Shown here in pieces: positions 17,221 to 27,966 of a DNA stretch of 64,000 nt; within the stretch, counting starts at the first letter, position 1, and every line of letters starts with the position of its first letter. The notes beneath the pieces are model-generated. The model had not been told where the DNA came from. It made no database searches and saw only the letters and a list, made by a program, of their open reading frames with translations. The DNA comes from Pseudomonadota bacterium. GTDB lineage: Bacteria > Pseudomonadota > Alphaproteobacteria > Reyranellales > Reyranellaceae. The position numbers and the translations under genes are program-made. Where the stretch lies: NCBI GenBank assembly GCA_020160955.1, contig JAIUOX010000003.1, positions 44,859-108,858 of the forward strand, read 5' to 3'.

Positions 17221-17658
17221 ATGCCTGATAGCAAGTCAAAGCTCGAACTGCTCTGCATCGAGAAGGGTCTCAAGATGACCGACCAGCGCCGCGTGATCGC
17301 GCGCGTGCTGTCGGAGTCGCAGGATCATCCCGACGTCGAGGCCGTTCATCGCCGCGCGACGTCCATCGATTCGAACATCTCGATCGCCACCGTCTACCGT
17401 ACCGTCCGCCTGTTCGAGGAGGCCGGCATTCTCGCCAAGCACGACTTCGGCGATGGCCGCGCGCGCTACGAGGAGACGCCGGACGAGCACCACGATCACC
17501 TGATCGACATCCAGAGCGGGCAGGTCATCGAGTTCCACAACGACGAGATCGAGGAGCTGCAGCGCCGGATCGCCGAAAAGGCCGGCTACAAGCTGGTCGG
17601 TCATCGCCTGGAGCTGTACGGCGTGCCCCTGGATGGAAAAAGCAGCCGGCAAAAATGA
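17221..17658 (+). CDS. fur: Fur-family metal-responsive regulator
   Basis: 145 residues. Winged-helix domain (MTDQRRVIARVLSESQDHPDVEAVHRRA, ATVYRTVRLFEEAGIL) followed by the metal site region: the EEHHDHL-type segment here is DEHHDHLIDIQSGQVIEFHNDEIE. In Alphaproteobacteria such proteins may sense iron (Fur), manganese (Mur) or haem (Irr); this one lacks an HxH haem tract that I can see, favouring Fur/Mur. Sits in the conserved tsaB-rimI-fur neighbourhood. Confidence 0.9.
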   Translation: MPDSKSKLELLCIEKGLKMTDQRRVIARVLSESQDHPDVEAVHRRATSIDSNISIATVYRTVRLFEEAGILAKHDFGDGRARYEETPDEHHDHLIDIQSGQVIEFHNDEIEELQRRIAEKAGYKLVGHRLELYGVPLDGKSSRQK

Positions 17659-17724
17659 GTGGACGGACCGTCCCGCACCTCGATAATGGCGCGATGATCG
17701 GGGCGGCCCCCTTGCGGATGAGAC

Positions 17725-18576
17725 ATGCGCATCGACCGCGCTGACAGCGAAGCCGAACTCCTTGGCGCGCCCGCCTCCAGTGCGGAGATCGTCAAGGTCG
17801 TGGCTGGAGATTTCGAAGTGCGTCTCGCCGAGAGCGCCGCCGAGATCGATGCCGCGCAGGCGCTGCGCTACCGTGTTTTCTACGAAGAGATGACGGCCCG
17901 GCCGACGCCGGAGATGGCCGCGCGACGCCGCGACTTCGACGGCTTCGACAAGGTCTGCGATCACCTGCTGGTGCTCGATCGCCGGCGCGGCGCCGGTCCC
18001 GAGGGCATCGTCGGCACCTACCGGCTGATCCGGCGCTCGGCGGCGGCGGCGATGGGCCGCTTCTACTCGTCGGCGGAGTACGACATCCAGCCGATGATCG
18101 ATTACCCGGGCGAGGTCCTCGAACTCGGCCGCTCGTGCATCGAGAAGGACGCGCGCAACACCGCGACCATGCAGATGCTGTGGCGCGGCATCGCGCTCTA
18201 CTCGTTCCACTACAACATCCAGGTGATGTTCGGCTGCGCCAGCCTGCCCGGCACCGACCCGTCGCAGCACGCCCAGGCGTTGTCATATCTTTATCACCAT
18301 CACCTCGCGCCGCCGGAGATCCGGGTGCGCGCGCTGGCCGACCGCTTCATCGAGATGAACGTGCTGCCGCCCGGCAGCTACGATCCGCGCAAGGCGATGG
18401 CCCGCGTCCCGCCGCTCATCAAGGGCTACCTGCGGCTCGGCGGTTTCGTCGGCGACGGCGCGGTGATCGATCCCGAGTTCAACACCACCGACGTCTTCAT
18501 CATCGTCAAGACCGAGTTGGTGACGGAGAAGTACATCCGTCACTACGAACGCGGGATGCGCGACGCGGACAGCTGA
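17725..18576 (+). CDS. olsB: L-ornithine N(alpha)-acyltransferase
   Basis: 283 residues. GNAT-type acyltransferase of the OlsB family: ALRYRVFYEEM near residue 50, CDHLLVLD, GTYRLIRR, and EVLELGRSCIEKDARN, then the FGCASLPGTDP block. It transfers a 3-hydroxyacyl group from ACP to ornithine, the first step to ornithine lipids. The next gene is the matching O-acyltransferase, supporting the call. Confidence 0.9.
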   Translation: MRIDRADSEAELLGAPASSAEIVKVVAGDFEVRLAESAAEIDAAQALRYRVFYEEMTARPTPEMAARRRDFDGFDKVCDHLLVLDRRRGAGPEGIVGTYRLIRRSAAAAMGRFYSSAEYDIQPMIDYPGEVLELGRSCIEKDARNTATMQMLWRGIALYSFHYNIQVMFGCASLPGTDPSQHAQALSYLYHHHLAPPEIRVRALADRFIEMNVLPPGSYDPRKAMARVPPLIKGYLRLGGFVGDGAVIDPEFNTTDVFIIVKTELVTEKYIRHYERGMRDADS

Positions 18577-18589
18577 CGCCGCGGCGACG

Positions 18590-19411
18590 ATGTCGATCGG
18601 ATCTCCCCTGCGCGGCGTCTTCCGGCTGACCTGCTACCTGCTGGTCACGCTGGTCCTCGTGCCGATCTACCTGGTCGCGCTGGCGCTGCGCATCCAGCCG
18701 GTGATCCGCTGGATGCCGGTCGGCTACCACCGCTTCGTCTGCTTCATCCTCGGCATCAAGGTGCGGGTGCACGGCCGGCGCTCGACCGAGATCCCGACGC
18801 TGTTCGTCTGCAACCACGTGTCCTACCTCGACATCGAGGTGCTGGGCGGGCTGATCCCCGGCAGCTTCGTCGCCAAGGCCGAGGTCGCGACCTGGCCGTT
18901 CTTCAGCACGCTCGCCAAGGCGCAGCGCACCATCTTCATCGAGCGCCGCAGCGGCAAGACCAGCAGCAGCCGCGACGAGATGATGAGTCGCCTCAACACC
19001 GGCGACAACCTGATGCTGTTTCCCGAGGGCACCAGCAGCGACGGCACCCGGGTCCTGCCGTTCCGCAGCGCCCTGTTCGGCGTCGCCCAGCTGCGCCGCG
19101 ACGGCCGCCCGATCACCGTCCAGTCGGTGGCGATCGCCTACACGCGGCTCGACGGCATTCCGCTCGGCCGCTACTGGCGGCCGCTGTTCGCCTGGTTCGG
19201 CGACCTCGATCTCGTGCCGCACCTCTGGCAGATGGTCTGCCTCGGCGAGACCGAGGCGGTGGTCACCTTCTTCCCGCCGGTCGACATCGACCAGCTGGGC
19301 GACCGCAAGAAGCTGTCGGAATACTGCTTCCGGGAGGTCTCGGGGGCGGTCCAGGCGGCCAACACGGGGCGCTACGAGCTGCTGCCGGCCCCCGCCGACA
19401 AGGCCGCCTGA
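18590..19411 (+). CDS. olsA: Lyso-ornithine lipid O-acyltransferase / PlsC-type acyltransferase
   Basis: 273 residues. Membrane segment near residues 12-34 (LTCYLLVTLVLVPIYLVALAL), then the PlsC domain with the HX4D motif in CNHVSYLD, the FIERRS block and FPEGTSSDG. With olsB 13 bases upstream the natural reading is OlsA, which completes ornithine lipid by acylating lyso-ornithine lipid; OlsA proteins can also acylate lysophosphatidic acid. Inner-membrane enzyme. Confidence 0.85.
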   Translation: MSIGSPLRGVFRLTCYLLVTLVLVPIYLVALALRIQPVIRWMPVGYHRFVCFILGIKVRVHGRRSTEIPTLFVCNHVSYLDIEVLGGLIPGSFVAKAEVATWPFFSTLAKAQRTIFIERRSGKTSSSRDEMMSRLNTGDNLMLFPEGTSSDGTRVLPFRSALFGVAQLRRDGRPITVQSVAIAYTRLDGIPLGRYWRPLFAWFGDLDLVPHLWQMVCLGETEAVVTFFPPVDIDQLGDRKKLSEYCFREVSGAVQAANTGRYELLPAPADKAA

Positions 19412-19478
19412 GCGTGGCCGGGAGTCGACCGTCGCGGCCCGCGGTGATAGAAACCGGCCGTTCCAGCAACGGTAAGAC

Positions 19479-20896
19479 ATGACGGACGTCCGCACCGACG
19501 ACCACCGGCCGCGCAAGCGCGTGTTCATCCGCACCTACGGCTGCCAGATGAACGTCTACGACTCGGACCGCATGGCCGACGTCCTGCGGCCGCTCGGCTA
19601 TGGGCTCGCGGCCTCGGCCGACGACGCCGACCTCGTTGTGCTGAACACCTGCCACATCCGCGAGCACGCCTCGGAGAAGGTCTATTCCGAGCTCGGCCGC
19701 CTGCGCGACGCCAAGAGCGAGCGCCGCGCCGCGGGCGGCGACCTCACCATCGCGGTGGCCGGCTGCGTCGCCCAGGCCGAGGGCGAGGAGATCGTGAAGC
19801 GCCAGCCGGCGGTCGACATCGTGGTCGGGCCGCAGGCCTACCACCGCCTGCCCGAGCTGCTGGCCGAGGCCGAGCGCAAGGCCGCGATCGGGCGCGCCGG
19901 CAAGCGCCTGCCCGGCGCCGGCGTGCTCGACACCGACTTCCCGGCCGACAGCAAGTTCGATCACCTGCCGGCGCCGCAGGGTATCCGCGCCGGCTCCGCC
20001 TTCCTGTCGATCCAGGAAGGCTGCGACAAGTTCTGCACCTTCTGCGTCGTGCCCTACACGCGCGGCGCCGAGTACTCGCGTCCCGCGGCGGCGGTGCTGG
20101 CCGAGGCGCGCCAGCTGGCGGCAGCCGGTGCGGTCGAGCTCACGCTGCTCGGCCAGAACGTCAACGCCTACCACGGCGAGGCCGCCGACGCCGCCGGCGC
20201 GTGGTCGCTGGCGCGGCTGGTCCGCGCCATCGCCGACATCGCGGGCATCGCGCGCATCCGCTACACGACCTCGCACCCGCGCGACATGGACGACGACCTC
20301 GTCGCCGCGCACGGCAGCGTGCCGCAGCTGATGCCGTACCTGCACCTGCCGGTGCAGTCGGGCTCGGACCGCATCCTCGAGGCGATGAACCGCCGCCACG
20401 GCCGCGACCTGTTCCTGCGCCTCGTCGACCGGCTGCGCGCCGCGCGGCCCGACCTCGCGCTGTCGTCGGACTTCATCGTCGGCTTCCCCGGCGAGACCGA
20501 CGCGGACTTCGACGACACGATGCGGCTGGTCGCCGAGGTCGGCTTCGCGCAGGCCTACTCGTTCAAGTACAGCCGCCGGCCGGGCACGCCGGGCGCGGCG
20601 CTCGACGGCCAGGTGCCCGAGGCGGTGAAGTCGGCGCGGCTCGCCGCCCTGCAGGCGCTGCTCGGCCAGCAGGCCCGCGCCTTCAACGAATCGAAGGCCG
20701 GCCTGACCGTGCCGGTGCTGTTCGCCGAGACCGGCCGCAAGCCGGGCCAGGTGGTCGGCAAGACGCCGTGGCTGCAGTCGGTGCACGCCGACGGGCCGGA
20801 GCGGCTGATCGGCCGGATCGTCGAGACGCGGCTGGTCACCGGCCATGCCAACAGCCTGACCGGCGAGATCGTGACCCGGTCGCTCGAGGCCGCCGC

Positions 20897-20900
<4 letters not shown>
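19479..20900 (+). CDS. miaB: tRNA-2-methylthio-N6-dimethylallyladenosine synthase
   Basis: 473 residues. N-terminal UPF0004 domain ([16 protein letters not shown]) with three cluster cysteines, radical SAM core with Cys182, Cys186, Cys189 ([16 protein letters not shown]), and a C-terminal TRAM domain. It methylthiolates i6A37 of tRNAs reading U-starting codons. The stop overlaps the phoH start by four bases; miaB-phoH-ybeY is one conserved operon. Confidence 0.95.
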
Positions 20901-21889
<989 letters not shown>

Positions 21890-22339
21890 CGTCGTCGTGC
21901 TGGACGCCGCGTGGCGCCGGGCGTTGCCCGGCATCGAGCGGCTGGTCCGGCGCGCCGCGCGCGCCGCGCTGGGGCCGCGCCGTCCGTCGCTCGCCGTCGC
22001 GCTGGCCGACGACCGCCGGGTGCGGACGCTGAATGCGCGCGACCGCGCCAAGGACAAGCCGACCAACGTCCTGTCCTATCCCTCGGGCGAGCCGCCGAAG
22101 GCCGGCGGCTTCCTGGGCGACATCGTGCTGGCGCGCCAGACCGTGTGGCGCGAGGCCAAGGCGCAGGGCAAGACGCCGGCCGACCACGTCGCGCACCTCG
22201 TGGTGCACGGCACGCTGCACCTGCTGGGCCACGACCACGAGACCAGCGACGCCGACGCCGAGCGCATGGAGGCGCTGGAACGTCGCATCCTGGCGCGGCT
22301 GGGAATCGACGATCCCTATCGCGACGAGCGCGGCGGCGC

Positions 22340-23170
22340 CTAGAGCATCTCGAGCGACTGCTTGCGGCGCGGCGGCGGGAACGCCTTGTCGAGCGCCGCG
22401 GCGAGCGCCGGCGTGATCGTGACCGACAGCGCCTCGACGTTCTCCTTCACCCGCGCGCGCGTCGACGACTTCGGGATCGCGACCACGCCCGGCTTCGCCA
22501 GCAGCCAGGCCAGCGCCAGCTGGGCGGGCGTGCAGCCGGCCTCGCGCGCGAGGTCCTTCAACGCGGCGTTGCGCAAGAGGCGGCCCTGGTCGAGCGGCGA
22601 GTAGGCCATGAGGGGAATGGAGCGCTCCTGCAGCCACGGCAGCAGGTCGAACTCCGGGCCGCGCCGCGACAGGCAGTAGAGGACCTGGTTCGAGCCGGTG
22701 AGGCCATGGTCGACGCCGGCCAGTTCTTCCATGTCGTCGGTGTCGAAGTTGCTGACGCCGAAGTCGCCGATCTTGCCGGCGTCGCGCAGGGTCATGAACG
22801 CCTCGACGGTCTCGCCGAGCGGCGTGCCGCCGCGCCAGTGCAGCAGGTAGAGATCGATGCGCTCGACGCCGAGCCGCTTCAGGCTGCGCTCGCAGGCCGC
22901 GATCGTGCCCTTCCGCGAGGCGTTGTGCGGGTAGACCTTGCTGACGAGGAACGGCCGCTGGTTGCGGCCGCGAATTGCCTCGCCGACGATCTCCTCGGCG
23001 ACGCCCTCGCCGTACATCTCGGCGGTGTCGATCATCGGCACGCCGAGGTCGAGCCCGTACCTCAACGCGTCGAGCTCGGCCGCCCGGGCGCGGGCGCTCT
23101 CGCCCATGCGCCAGGTGCCGAGGCCGAAAACCGGCATCGACGCGCCGGAGGGGAGTTTGCAGGAACGCAT
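22340..23170 (-). CDS. Aldo/keto reductase
   Basis: 276 residues from ATG 23170 (GAGGG lies nine bases before it; ATG 23179 would leave no spacing). TIM-barrel AKR with catalytic Asp/Tyr in [11 protein letters not shown], Lys in FLVSKVYP, His in YLLHWRGG and the NADPH site [18 protein letters not shown]. It reduces carbonyls with NADPH; substrate unknown. It lies backwards between ybeY and tlyC, overlapping the ybeY end by four bases, which interrupts a normally co-oriented operon. Confidence 0.88.
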   Translation of the reverse strand: MRSCKLPSGASMPVFGLGTWRMGESARARAAELDALRYGLDLGVPMIDTAEMYGEGVAEEIVGEAIRGRNQRPFLVSKVYPHNASRKGTIAACERSLKRLGVERIDLYLLHWRGGTPLGETVEAFMTLRDAGKIGDFGVSNFDTDDMEELAGVDHGLTGSNQVLYCLSRRGPEFDLLPWLQERSIPLMAYSPLDQGRLLRNAALKDLAREAGCTPAQLALAWLLAKPGVVAIPKSSTRARVKENVEALSVTITPALAAALDKAFPPPRRKQSLEML

Positions 23171-23220
23171 AAGGAACATCCCTCATTGCAACGGGCGGGC
23201 GATAGCCTATCTTAGCGGCC

Positions 23221-24189
23221 ATGCCGGACTCCACAGCGCACAGTACGCGACCGGGCAGCAAGCGAACGGCAGATGGCCCGGTCTCGACGGGCGAGCCGAT
23301 CGCGACGCCGCCCGGCACCAGTGCGTCGGACGCCGCCGCCTCGGGTGGCCTGCTGCGCGCCCTCGTGCGCCGCCTGCGCCGCCGCGAGAAGAACGAGGCG
23401 GTGCGCGAGGCGATCGAGGGACTGATCGAGGAAACGCCGGAGAGCGACACGCCGATCAGCGAGGACCAGCGCGTCCTGCTCGCCAACATCCTGAAGCTGC
23501 GCGACAAGACGGTGGCCGACGTGATGGTGCCGCGCGTCGACATCGTCGGCATCGCCGCCGACACGCCGCTCGACGAGGTGGTGCGGCTGATCCAGTCGGA
23601 GGCGCACTCGCGCTACCCGATCTACCGCGAGTCGCTCGACGACGTGATCGGCATGATCCACATCAAGGACGTGCTGGCCTACTGGGGCACCGCCAAGAAG
23701 TTCAACCTGCGCGACATCCTGCGCCGCGTCGTGTTCGTGGCGCCGACCCTGCCGGTGCTCGACATGCTGCTCGACATGCGGCGCTCGCGCACCCACATGG
23801 CGCTGGTCGTCGACGAGTTCGGCGGCACCGACGGGCTGCTGACCATCGAGGACCTGGTCGAGGAGATCGTCGGCGAGATCGAGGACGAGCACGACGTGGC
23901 GCAGACGCCGACCGTGGCGCGCCGGGTCGACGGCACGATCGACGTCAACGGCCGCACGCCGGTCGAACTGCTCGAGCAGGAGATCGGCAACGTGCTGTCG
24001 GAGGACGAGCGGCGCGAGATCGACACGGTGGGCGGCCTGATCTTCTCGCTGCTCGGCCGCATCCCCGAGCGCGGCGAGGTGGTGCGCCACCCGTCCGGTG
24101 TCGAGTTCGAGGTGCTCGACGTCGACCCGCGGCGCATCCGGCGCCTGCGCGTCCGGCCGCCGACCACGGCGTCCGCCGACGCTTCCTGA
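23221..24189 (+). CDS. CBS-domain hemolysin/CorC family protein (TlyC-like)
   Basis: 322 residues. No membrane segments: a helical N-terminus with the conserved SEDQRVLLANILKLRDKTVADVMVPR lead, two CBS domains (about residues 100-230) and a C-terminal CorC_HlyC domain ending DVDPRRIRRLRV. Related proteins are linked to Mg/Co efflux (CorC). The ybeY-tlyC-lnt order is conserved in Alphaproteobacteria, which supports an envelope-related role. 'Hemolysin' is a historical label. Confidence 0.88.
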   Translation: MPDSTAHSTRPGSKRTADGPVSTGEPIATPPGTSASDAAASGGLLRALVRRLRRREKNEAVREAIEGLIEETPESDTPISEDQRVLLANILKLRDKTVADVMVPRVDIVGIAADTPLDEVVRLIQSEAHSRYPIYRESLDDVIGMIHIKDVLAYWGTAKKFNLRDILRRVVFVAPTLPVLDMLLDMRRSRTHMALVVDEFGGTDGLLTIEDLVEEIVGEIEDEHDVAQTPTVARRVDGTIDVNGRTPVELLEQEIGNVLSEDERREIDTVGGLIFSLLGRIPERGEVVRHPSGVEFEVLDVDPRRIRRLRVRPPTTASADAS

Positions 24190-24200
24190 TCCCCGGCCGC

Positions 24201-25727
24201 GTGTTGACCCGTTTCACCGGCTGGCGGGCCCTCGCCGCCGCTTTCGTCGCGGGCGCGCTGGCCGCGCTCGCCATGCCGCCGCTCTACTGGCTGCCGCTCG
24301 CGGTGGTCGGCGTCGCGGGCTACGTGCTGCTGTGGCAGGCCGCGCCGTCGCCGCGCAGCGCCTTCTGGCGCGGCCTGGCGTGGGGCACCGGCCACTTCGC
24401 GGTCGGCTCTTACTGGATCCTCGAGGCGTTCAACGTGCCGCCGGCCGACTACCGGCTGCTCGGGCCGCCGATCGTCGGCGGCCTGTCGGTCGTGCTCGGC
24501 TTCTTTCCCGGCCTCGCGGCCGGCGTGGCGCGCTGGATCGTCGATCGCTGGCCCTCGGTCGGCGGCCGCGTGGCCCGGCTGGTCGTGCTGGCGATCGCCT
24601 GGACGGGCGCGGAGTGGCTGCGTGGCCATGTCTTCACCGGCTATCCGTGGAACCCGCTCGGCCATGTCTGGGCCTTCTCGACGCCGCTGCTGCAGGGCGC
24701 GGCCCTGGTCGGCGTCTATGGCCTCGGCACGCTCACCTTCCTGGTGCTGGCGGCGCCGGTCGCCGGCGCCCGCGCCGCGCTGGCGGCGCTGGCCGTCGTG
24801 GTGGCGGGCTGGGGCGCGGGATCGATCGCGATGGGCGACGCTGCCGGTGAGGGCGGCGAGGGCCGGCCACGAATCCGGATCGTGCAGCCGAACGTGCCGC
24901 AGTCGGAAAAGTGGCGCCCGGAGTCGCGGGCGCGCCTGCTCGCCCTGCTGGTCGAGATGAGCCGCCGCGAGCCGGGCTTCGACAGGCTGGCGGCGGTGGT
25001 GTGGCCGGAGACGGCGCTGCCGCAGATCGTCGCGCCGGACTCGCCCGCGCTGAAGGTGATGGCCGAGGCAGTGCCGCCCAACGGCCTGCTGCTGACCGGG
25101 GCGGCGCGCTCGACCGACCGGCCGCAGGTCGACGGCGTGTGGAACTCGCTGCTGGCGGTCGACGGCACGGGGCGCATCGCGGCCCACTACGACAAGGTCC
25201 ACCTCGTCCCGCTGGGCGAGTACATCCCCTTCCACAAGCAGCTCGCCCCGGTGTCGGGCCTGATCGGCCGCGGCTCGTTCGAGGAGGGCGCCAGCCGCGT
25301 CACGCTGGTGCCGGCCAACGGCCTGCCGTCGTTCTCGCCGATCATCTGCTACGAGGTCATCTTCCCGGCCGCCGTCACCGGCCCGCACGAGCGGCCGCAG
25401 TGGCTGCTGAACGTCACCAACGACGCCTGGTTCGGCCTGTCGAGCGGCCCTTACCAGCACCTCGTCAGCGCCCGGCTGCGCACCATCGAGGAGGGCCTGC
25501 CGATGATCCGCGCCGCCAATACCGGCGTGTCGGCGGTGATCGATCCCTACGGCCGGGTCCTGGCGTCGCTCGACATGCAGGTCCAGGGCATCCTCGACCA
25601 CGCCCTGCCGGCCGCCCGGACGATGACACCGTACGGTCGCTGGGGGGACGGCGCCCTGCTGGCTATGGTTGCAATTCTGTTGGTCGGGCTCGGGCTGGCG
25701 GCGCGGAAAAGTCGTCATTCACGCTGA
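24201..25727 (+). CDS. lnt: Apolipoprotein N-acyltransferase
   Basis: 508 residues from GTG 24201 (TTG 24204 is an alternative). Six to seven membrane helices in the first 210 residues, with WTGAEWLRGHVFTGYPWNPLG, then a periplasmic nitrilase domain with the triad Glu270 (VWPETALP), Lys332 (YDKVHLVPLGEYIP) and Cys383 (IICYEVIFP), and a last helix. It adds the third acyl chain to lipoproteins in the inner membrane. Eleven bases after tlyC, so co-transcribed. Confidence 0.94.
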   Translation: MLTRFTGWRALAAAFVAGALAALAMPPLYWLPLAVVGVAGYVLLWQAAPSPRSAFWRGLAWGTGHFAVGSYWILEAFNVPPADYRLLGPPIVGGLSVVLGFFPGLAAGVARWIVDRWPSVGGRVARLVVLAIAWTGAEWLRGHVFTGYPWNPLGHVWAFSTPLLQGAALVGVYGLGTLTFLVLAAPVAGARAALAALAVVVAGWGAGSIAMGDAAGEGGEGRPRIRIVQPNVPQSEKWRPESRARLLALLVEMSRREPGFDRLAAVVWPETALPQIVAPDSPALKVMAEAVPPNGLLLTGAARSTDRPQVDGVWNSLLAVDGTGRIAAHYDKVHLVPLGEYIPFHKQLAPVSGLIGRGSFEEGASRVTLVPANGLPSFSPIICYEVIFPAAVTGPHERPQWLLNVTNDAWFGLSSGPYQHLVSARLRTIEEGLPMIRAANTGVSAVIDPYGRVLASLDMQVQGILDHALPAARTMTPYGRWGDGALLAMVAILLVGLGLAARKSRHSR

Positions 25728-25932
25728 ATCCGATAGTTTTCGCATCTCCGAGGTTGAACTTGCATTCTATCTCGGAGGGCGTAATGTCATATGCAGTCCT
25801 GTTGCGTAGATATGCATTAATGCACAGGTGACCCGGTCCGGCTCCGCCCGTTCAGGCTGTTCGCCTCTTTATTTGCACAACCACGCGTTAGGCTTGCCGC
25901 GTTGGAACGAAAACAAGAAGAGGATTGAACCC
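25728..25932 (+). promoter_or_regulatory. Upstream region of the XRE regulator gene
   Basis: 205 bases holding a seven-base inverted repeat, CTCCGAG (25746-25752) with CTCGGAG (25771-25777), and several TGCA words. The most notable is AGATATGCATTAATGCA (25808-25824) followed by GGTGAC; nearly the same element recurs at 32569 and 33070. Candidate autoregulatory site of the XRE protein encoded just downstream (inference). Confidence 0.45.
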
Positions 25933-26391
25933 ATGGCCAGATCGCACCCGGTGGACGTCCATGTCGGGGCCCGCATGCGCCAGCGCCGCACGCTGCTCGG
26001 CATGAGCCAGGAAAAGCTCGGGACGGCGGTCGGCCTGACCTTCCAGCAGATCCAGAAGTACGAGCGCGGCTCCAACCGCATCGGTTCGAGCCGCCTCTAC
26101 GAGTTCGCCAAGGTGCTCGACGTGCCGGTGTCGTACTTCTTCGACGAGATGCCGAACAACGCCCTGTCCGGCCGGCCGATGTCGGGCCGTGGCCGCAAGG
26201 GCTTCGGCGAGGCGGCGACGCCGTTCGAGCAGGAGAAGGACCCGCTGATCAAGCGCGAGACGCTGGAACTGGTGCGGGCCTACTACAAGATCCGCGAGGG
26301 CCGGGTGCGCAAGCGCATCTTCGAGATGGTCAAGGCGGTCGGCGCGGCCAGCCATGCCGAGGTCCTCGGCGGCCGCAAGGCCCGCTCCTAG
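25933..26391 (+). CDS. XRE-family transcriptional regulator
   Basis: 152 residues. One HTH_3 domain at residues 10-65 ([38 protein letters not shown]), then [11 protein letters not shown] and a C-terminal helical part. This is the small XRE regulator found upstream of metK or trmB in many Alphaproteobacteria (PraR/PhrR-like). ATG preceded by AAGAAGAGGA. The TGCA-rich element upstream may be its own operator. Targets are not known here. Confidence 0.88.
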   Translation: MARSHPVDVHVGARMRQRRTLLGMSQEKLGTAVGLTFQQIQKYERGSNRIGSSRLYEFAKVLDVPVSYFFDEMPNNALSGRPMSGRGRKGFGEAATPFEQEKDPLIKRETLELVRAYYKIREGRVRKRIFEMVKAVGAASHAEVLGGRKARS

Positions 26392-26597
26392 GCACCGGGC
26401 CGCAAAGGGGCGGGGGCAAATCGCCGGACCCCCTTGATTTCCTCCGATACTTGGAGTTTTTAACGGCGCGGCCCCGGTGGGCGGGGTCGCCGCGGACGGA
26501 TTTGGACGACTTGCCACCGCGAGAAAAAAGGCTAAGCCGGACGTTGGCGGTCCTTCCGCCCTGCCCGGAGTCCAGTGCGAACGAGGGAAGGGCAGCT
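26392..26597 (+). promoter_or_regulatory. XRE-metK intergenic region with terminator-like hairpin
   Basis: GGGGG (26412-26416) pairs with CCCCC (26429-26433), followed by TTGATTT, a plausible terminator for the XRE gene. CTTGATTTCC to GATACTTGG may hold the metK promoter. The long, GC-rich metK leader has stems around 26466-26492 but does not match a SAM riboswitch class that I recognise. Confidence 0.4.
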
Positions 26598-27884
26598 ATG
26601 GCGCTCAAGGACTTTCTTTTCACCAGCGAGTCGGTTTCCGAAGGTCATCCGGACAAGGTCTGCGACCAGGTCTCGGATGCGATCCTCGACGCGTTCATCG
26701 CCAACGACGTGAAGCTCGGCATCGCCGACGACAGCCACTCGAACACCCGCCTGGGCTGCGAGACGCTGGCCACCACCAACAAGATCGTGATCGCCGGCGA
26801 AGGCCGCGCCTCGGCGCCCTTCATGAAGAAGTACGGCGCGCAGACCGTCGTGAACCGCGAGCTGATCACCGAGATCGCCCGCGAGGTGGTGCGTGACATC
26901 GGCTACGATCAGGACGGCTTCTCGTTCCACGGCGCCGACGTCGAGGTGCTGCTGCACGGCCAGTCGCCCGACATCGCGATGGGCGTCGATGCCAAGAAGA
27001 AGGGCGGCAACCTCGGCGAGCAGGAAGGCGCGGGCGACCAGGGCCTGATGTTCGGCTTCGCCTGCCGCGACAGCGAGGAATACGAGAAGGGCTCGTTCAT
27101 GCCGGCCCCGATCTACTTCTCGCACAAGATCCTCGAGGTGCTGAGCAAGGCCCGCCGCTCGGGCGAGCTGCCCGACCTGCAGCCCGACGCCAAGAGCCAG
27201 GTCACGGTGCGCTACGTCAACGGCAAGGCCGTCGGCGCCACCAAGGTCGTGGTCTCGACGCAGCACCGCGAAGCCAACAAGAAGGGCAAGAAGTACAACT
27301 CGGGCATGATCCGCGAGATGATCGCCGGTCACGTCAAGAAGTCGCTGCCGGCCGGCTGGTTCCCCCAGAAGGCCGCCGACTTCTTCGTCAACCCGACGGG
27401 CAACTTCGTGGTCGGCGGTCCCGACGGCGACTGCGGCCTGACCGGCCGCAAGATCATCGTCGACACCTACGGCGGCTTCGCGCCGCACGGCGGCGGCGCC
27501 TTCTCGGGCAAGGACCCGACCAAGGTCGATCGCTCGGCCGCCTACGCCGCGCGCTACCTCGCCAAGAACGTGGTGGCGGCGGGCCTCGCCGACCGCTGCC
27601 TGATCCAGGTCGCCTACGCGATCGGCGTCGCCGACCCGATGTCGCTCTACGTCGACACCCAGGGCACCGGCAAGGTCGACGAGCGCAAGCTCGAGAAGGT
27701 CCTGTCGGACCTGTTCCCGCTGCGGCCGACCAACATCCGCCGCTCGCTGGAGCTGAACAAGCCGATCTACCGGCGCACCGCGGCCTACGGCCACTTCGGC
27801 CGCAAGCCGGAGCGCGACGGCGGCTTCTCGTGGGAGCGCACCGACCTCGTGCCGGAGCTCAAGCGGGCCTTCGGCGCGCGTTAG
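26598..27884 (+). CDS. metK: S-adenosylmethionine synthetase
   Basis: 428 residues, longer than the 384 of E. coli through insertions seen in alphaproteobacterial enzymes (for example around [18 protein letters not shown]). Family marks: [37 protein letters not shown] (first signature) and [23 protein letters not shown] (second signature). It makes SAM from methionine and ATP, the ligand of the riboswitch in front of metX in this window. ATG preceded by GAGGGAAGGG. Confidence 0.96.
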   Translation: MALKDFLFTSESVSEGHPDKVCDQVSDAILDAFIANDVKLGIADDSHSNTRLGCETLATTNKIVIAGEGRASAPFMKKYGAQTVVNRELITEIAREVVRDIGYDQDGFSFHGADVEVLLHGQSPDIAMGVDAKKKGGNLGEQEGAGDQGLMFGFACRDSEEYEKGSFMPAPIYFSHKILEVLSKARRSGELPDLQPDAKSQVTVRYVNGKAVGATKVVVSTQHREANKKGKKYNSGMIREMIAGHVKKSLPAGWFPQKAADFFVNPTGNFVVGGPDGDCGLTGRKIIVDTYGGFAPHGGGAFSGKDPTKVDRSAAYAARYLAKNVVAAGLADRCLIQVAYAIGVADPMSLYVDTQGTGKVDERKLEKVLSDLFPLRPTNIRRSLELNKPIYRRTAAYGHFGRKPERDGGFSWERTDLVPELKRAFGAR

Positions 27885-27966
27885 GAGCGCGACCTAAATA
27901 ATTGATTCTCCGTCAATTTTTGATAGTGTCAGAGGGGCGGTAACAAGTCTGCTGGAGCAGACGTAA

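Noticed and set aside
26440..26597. Possible second SAM riboswitch in front of metK
   Set aside because: GC-rich stems are present, but the conserved loops of SAM-I, SAM-II, SAM-V or SAM/SAH classes were not found.
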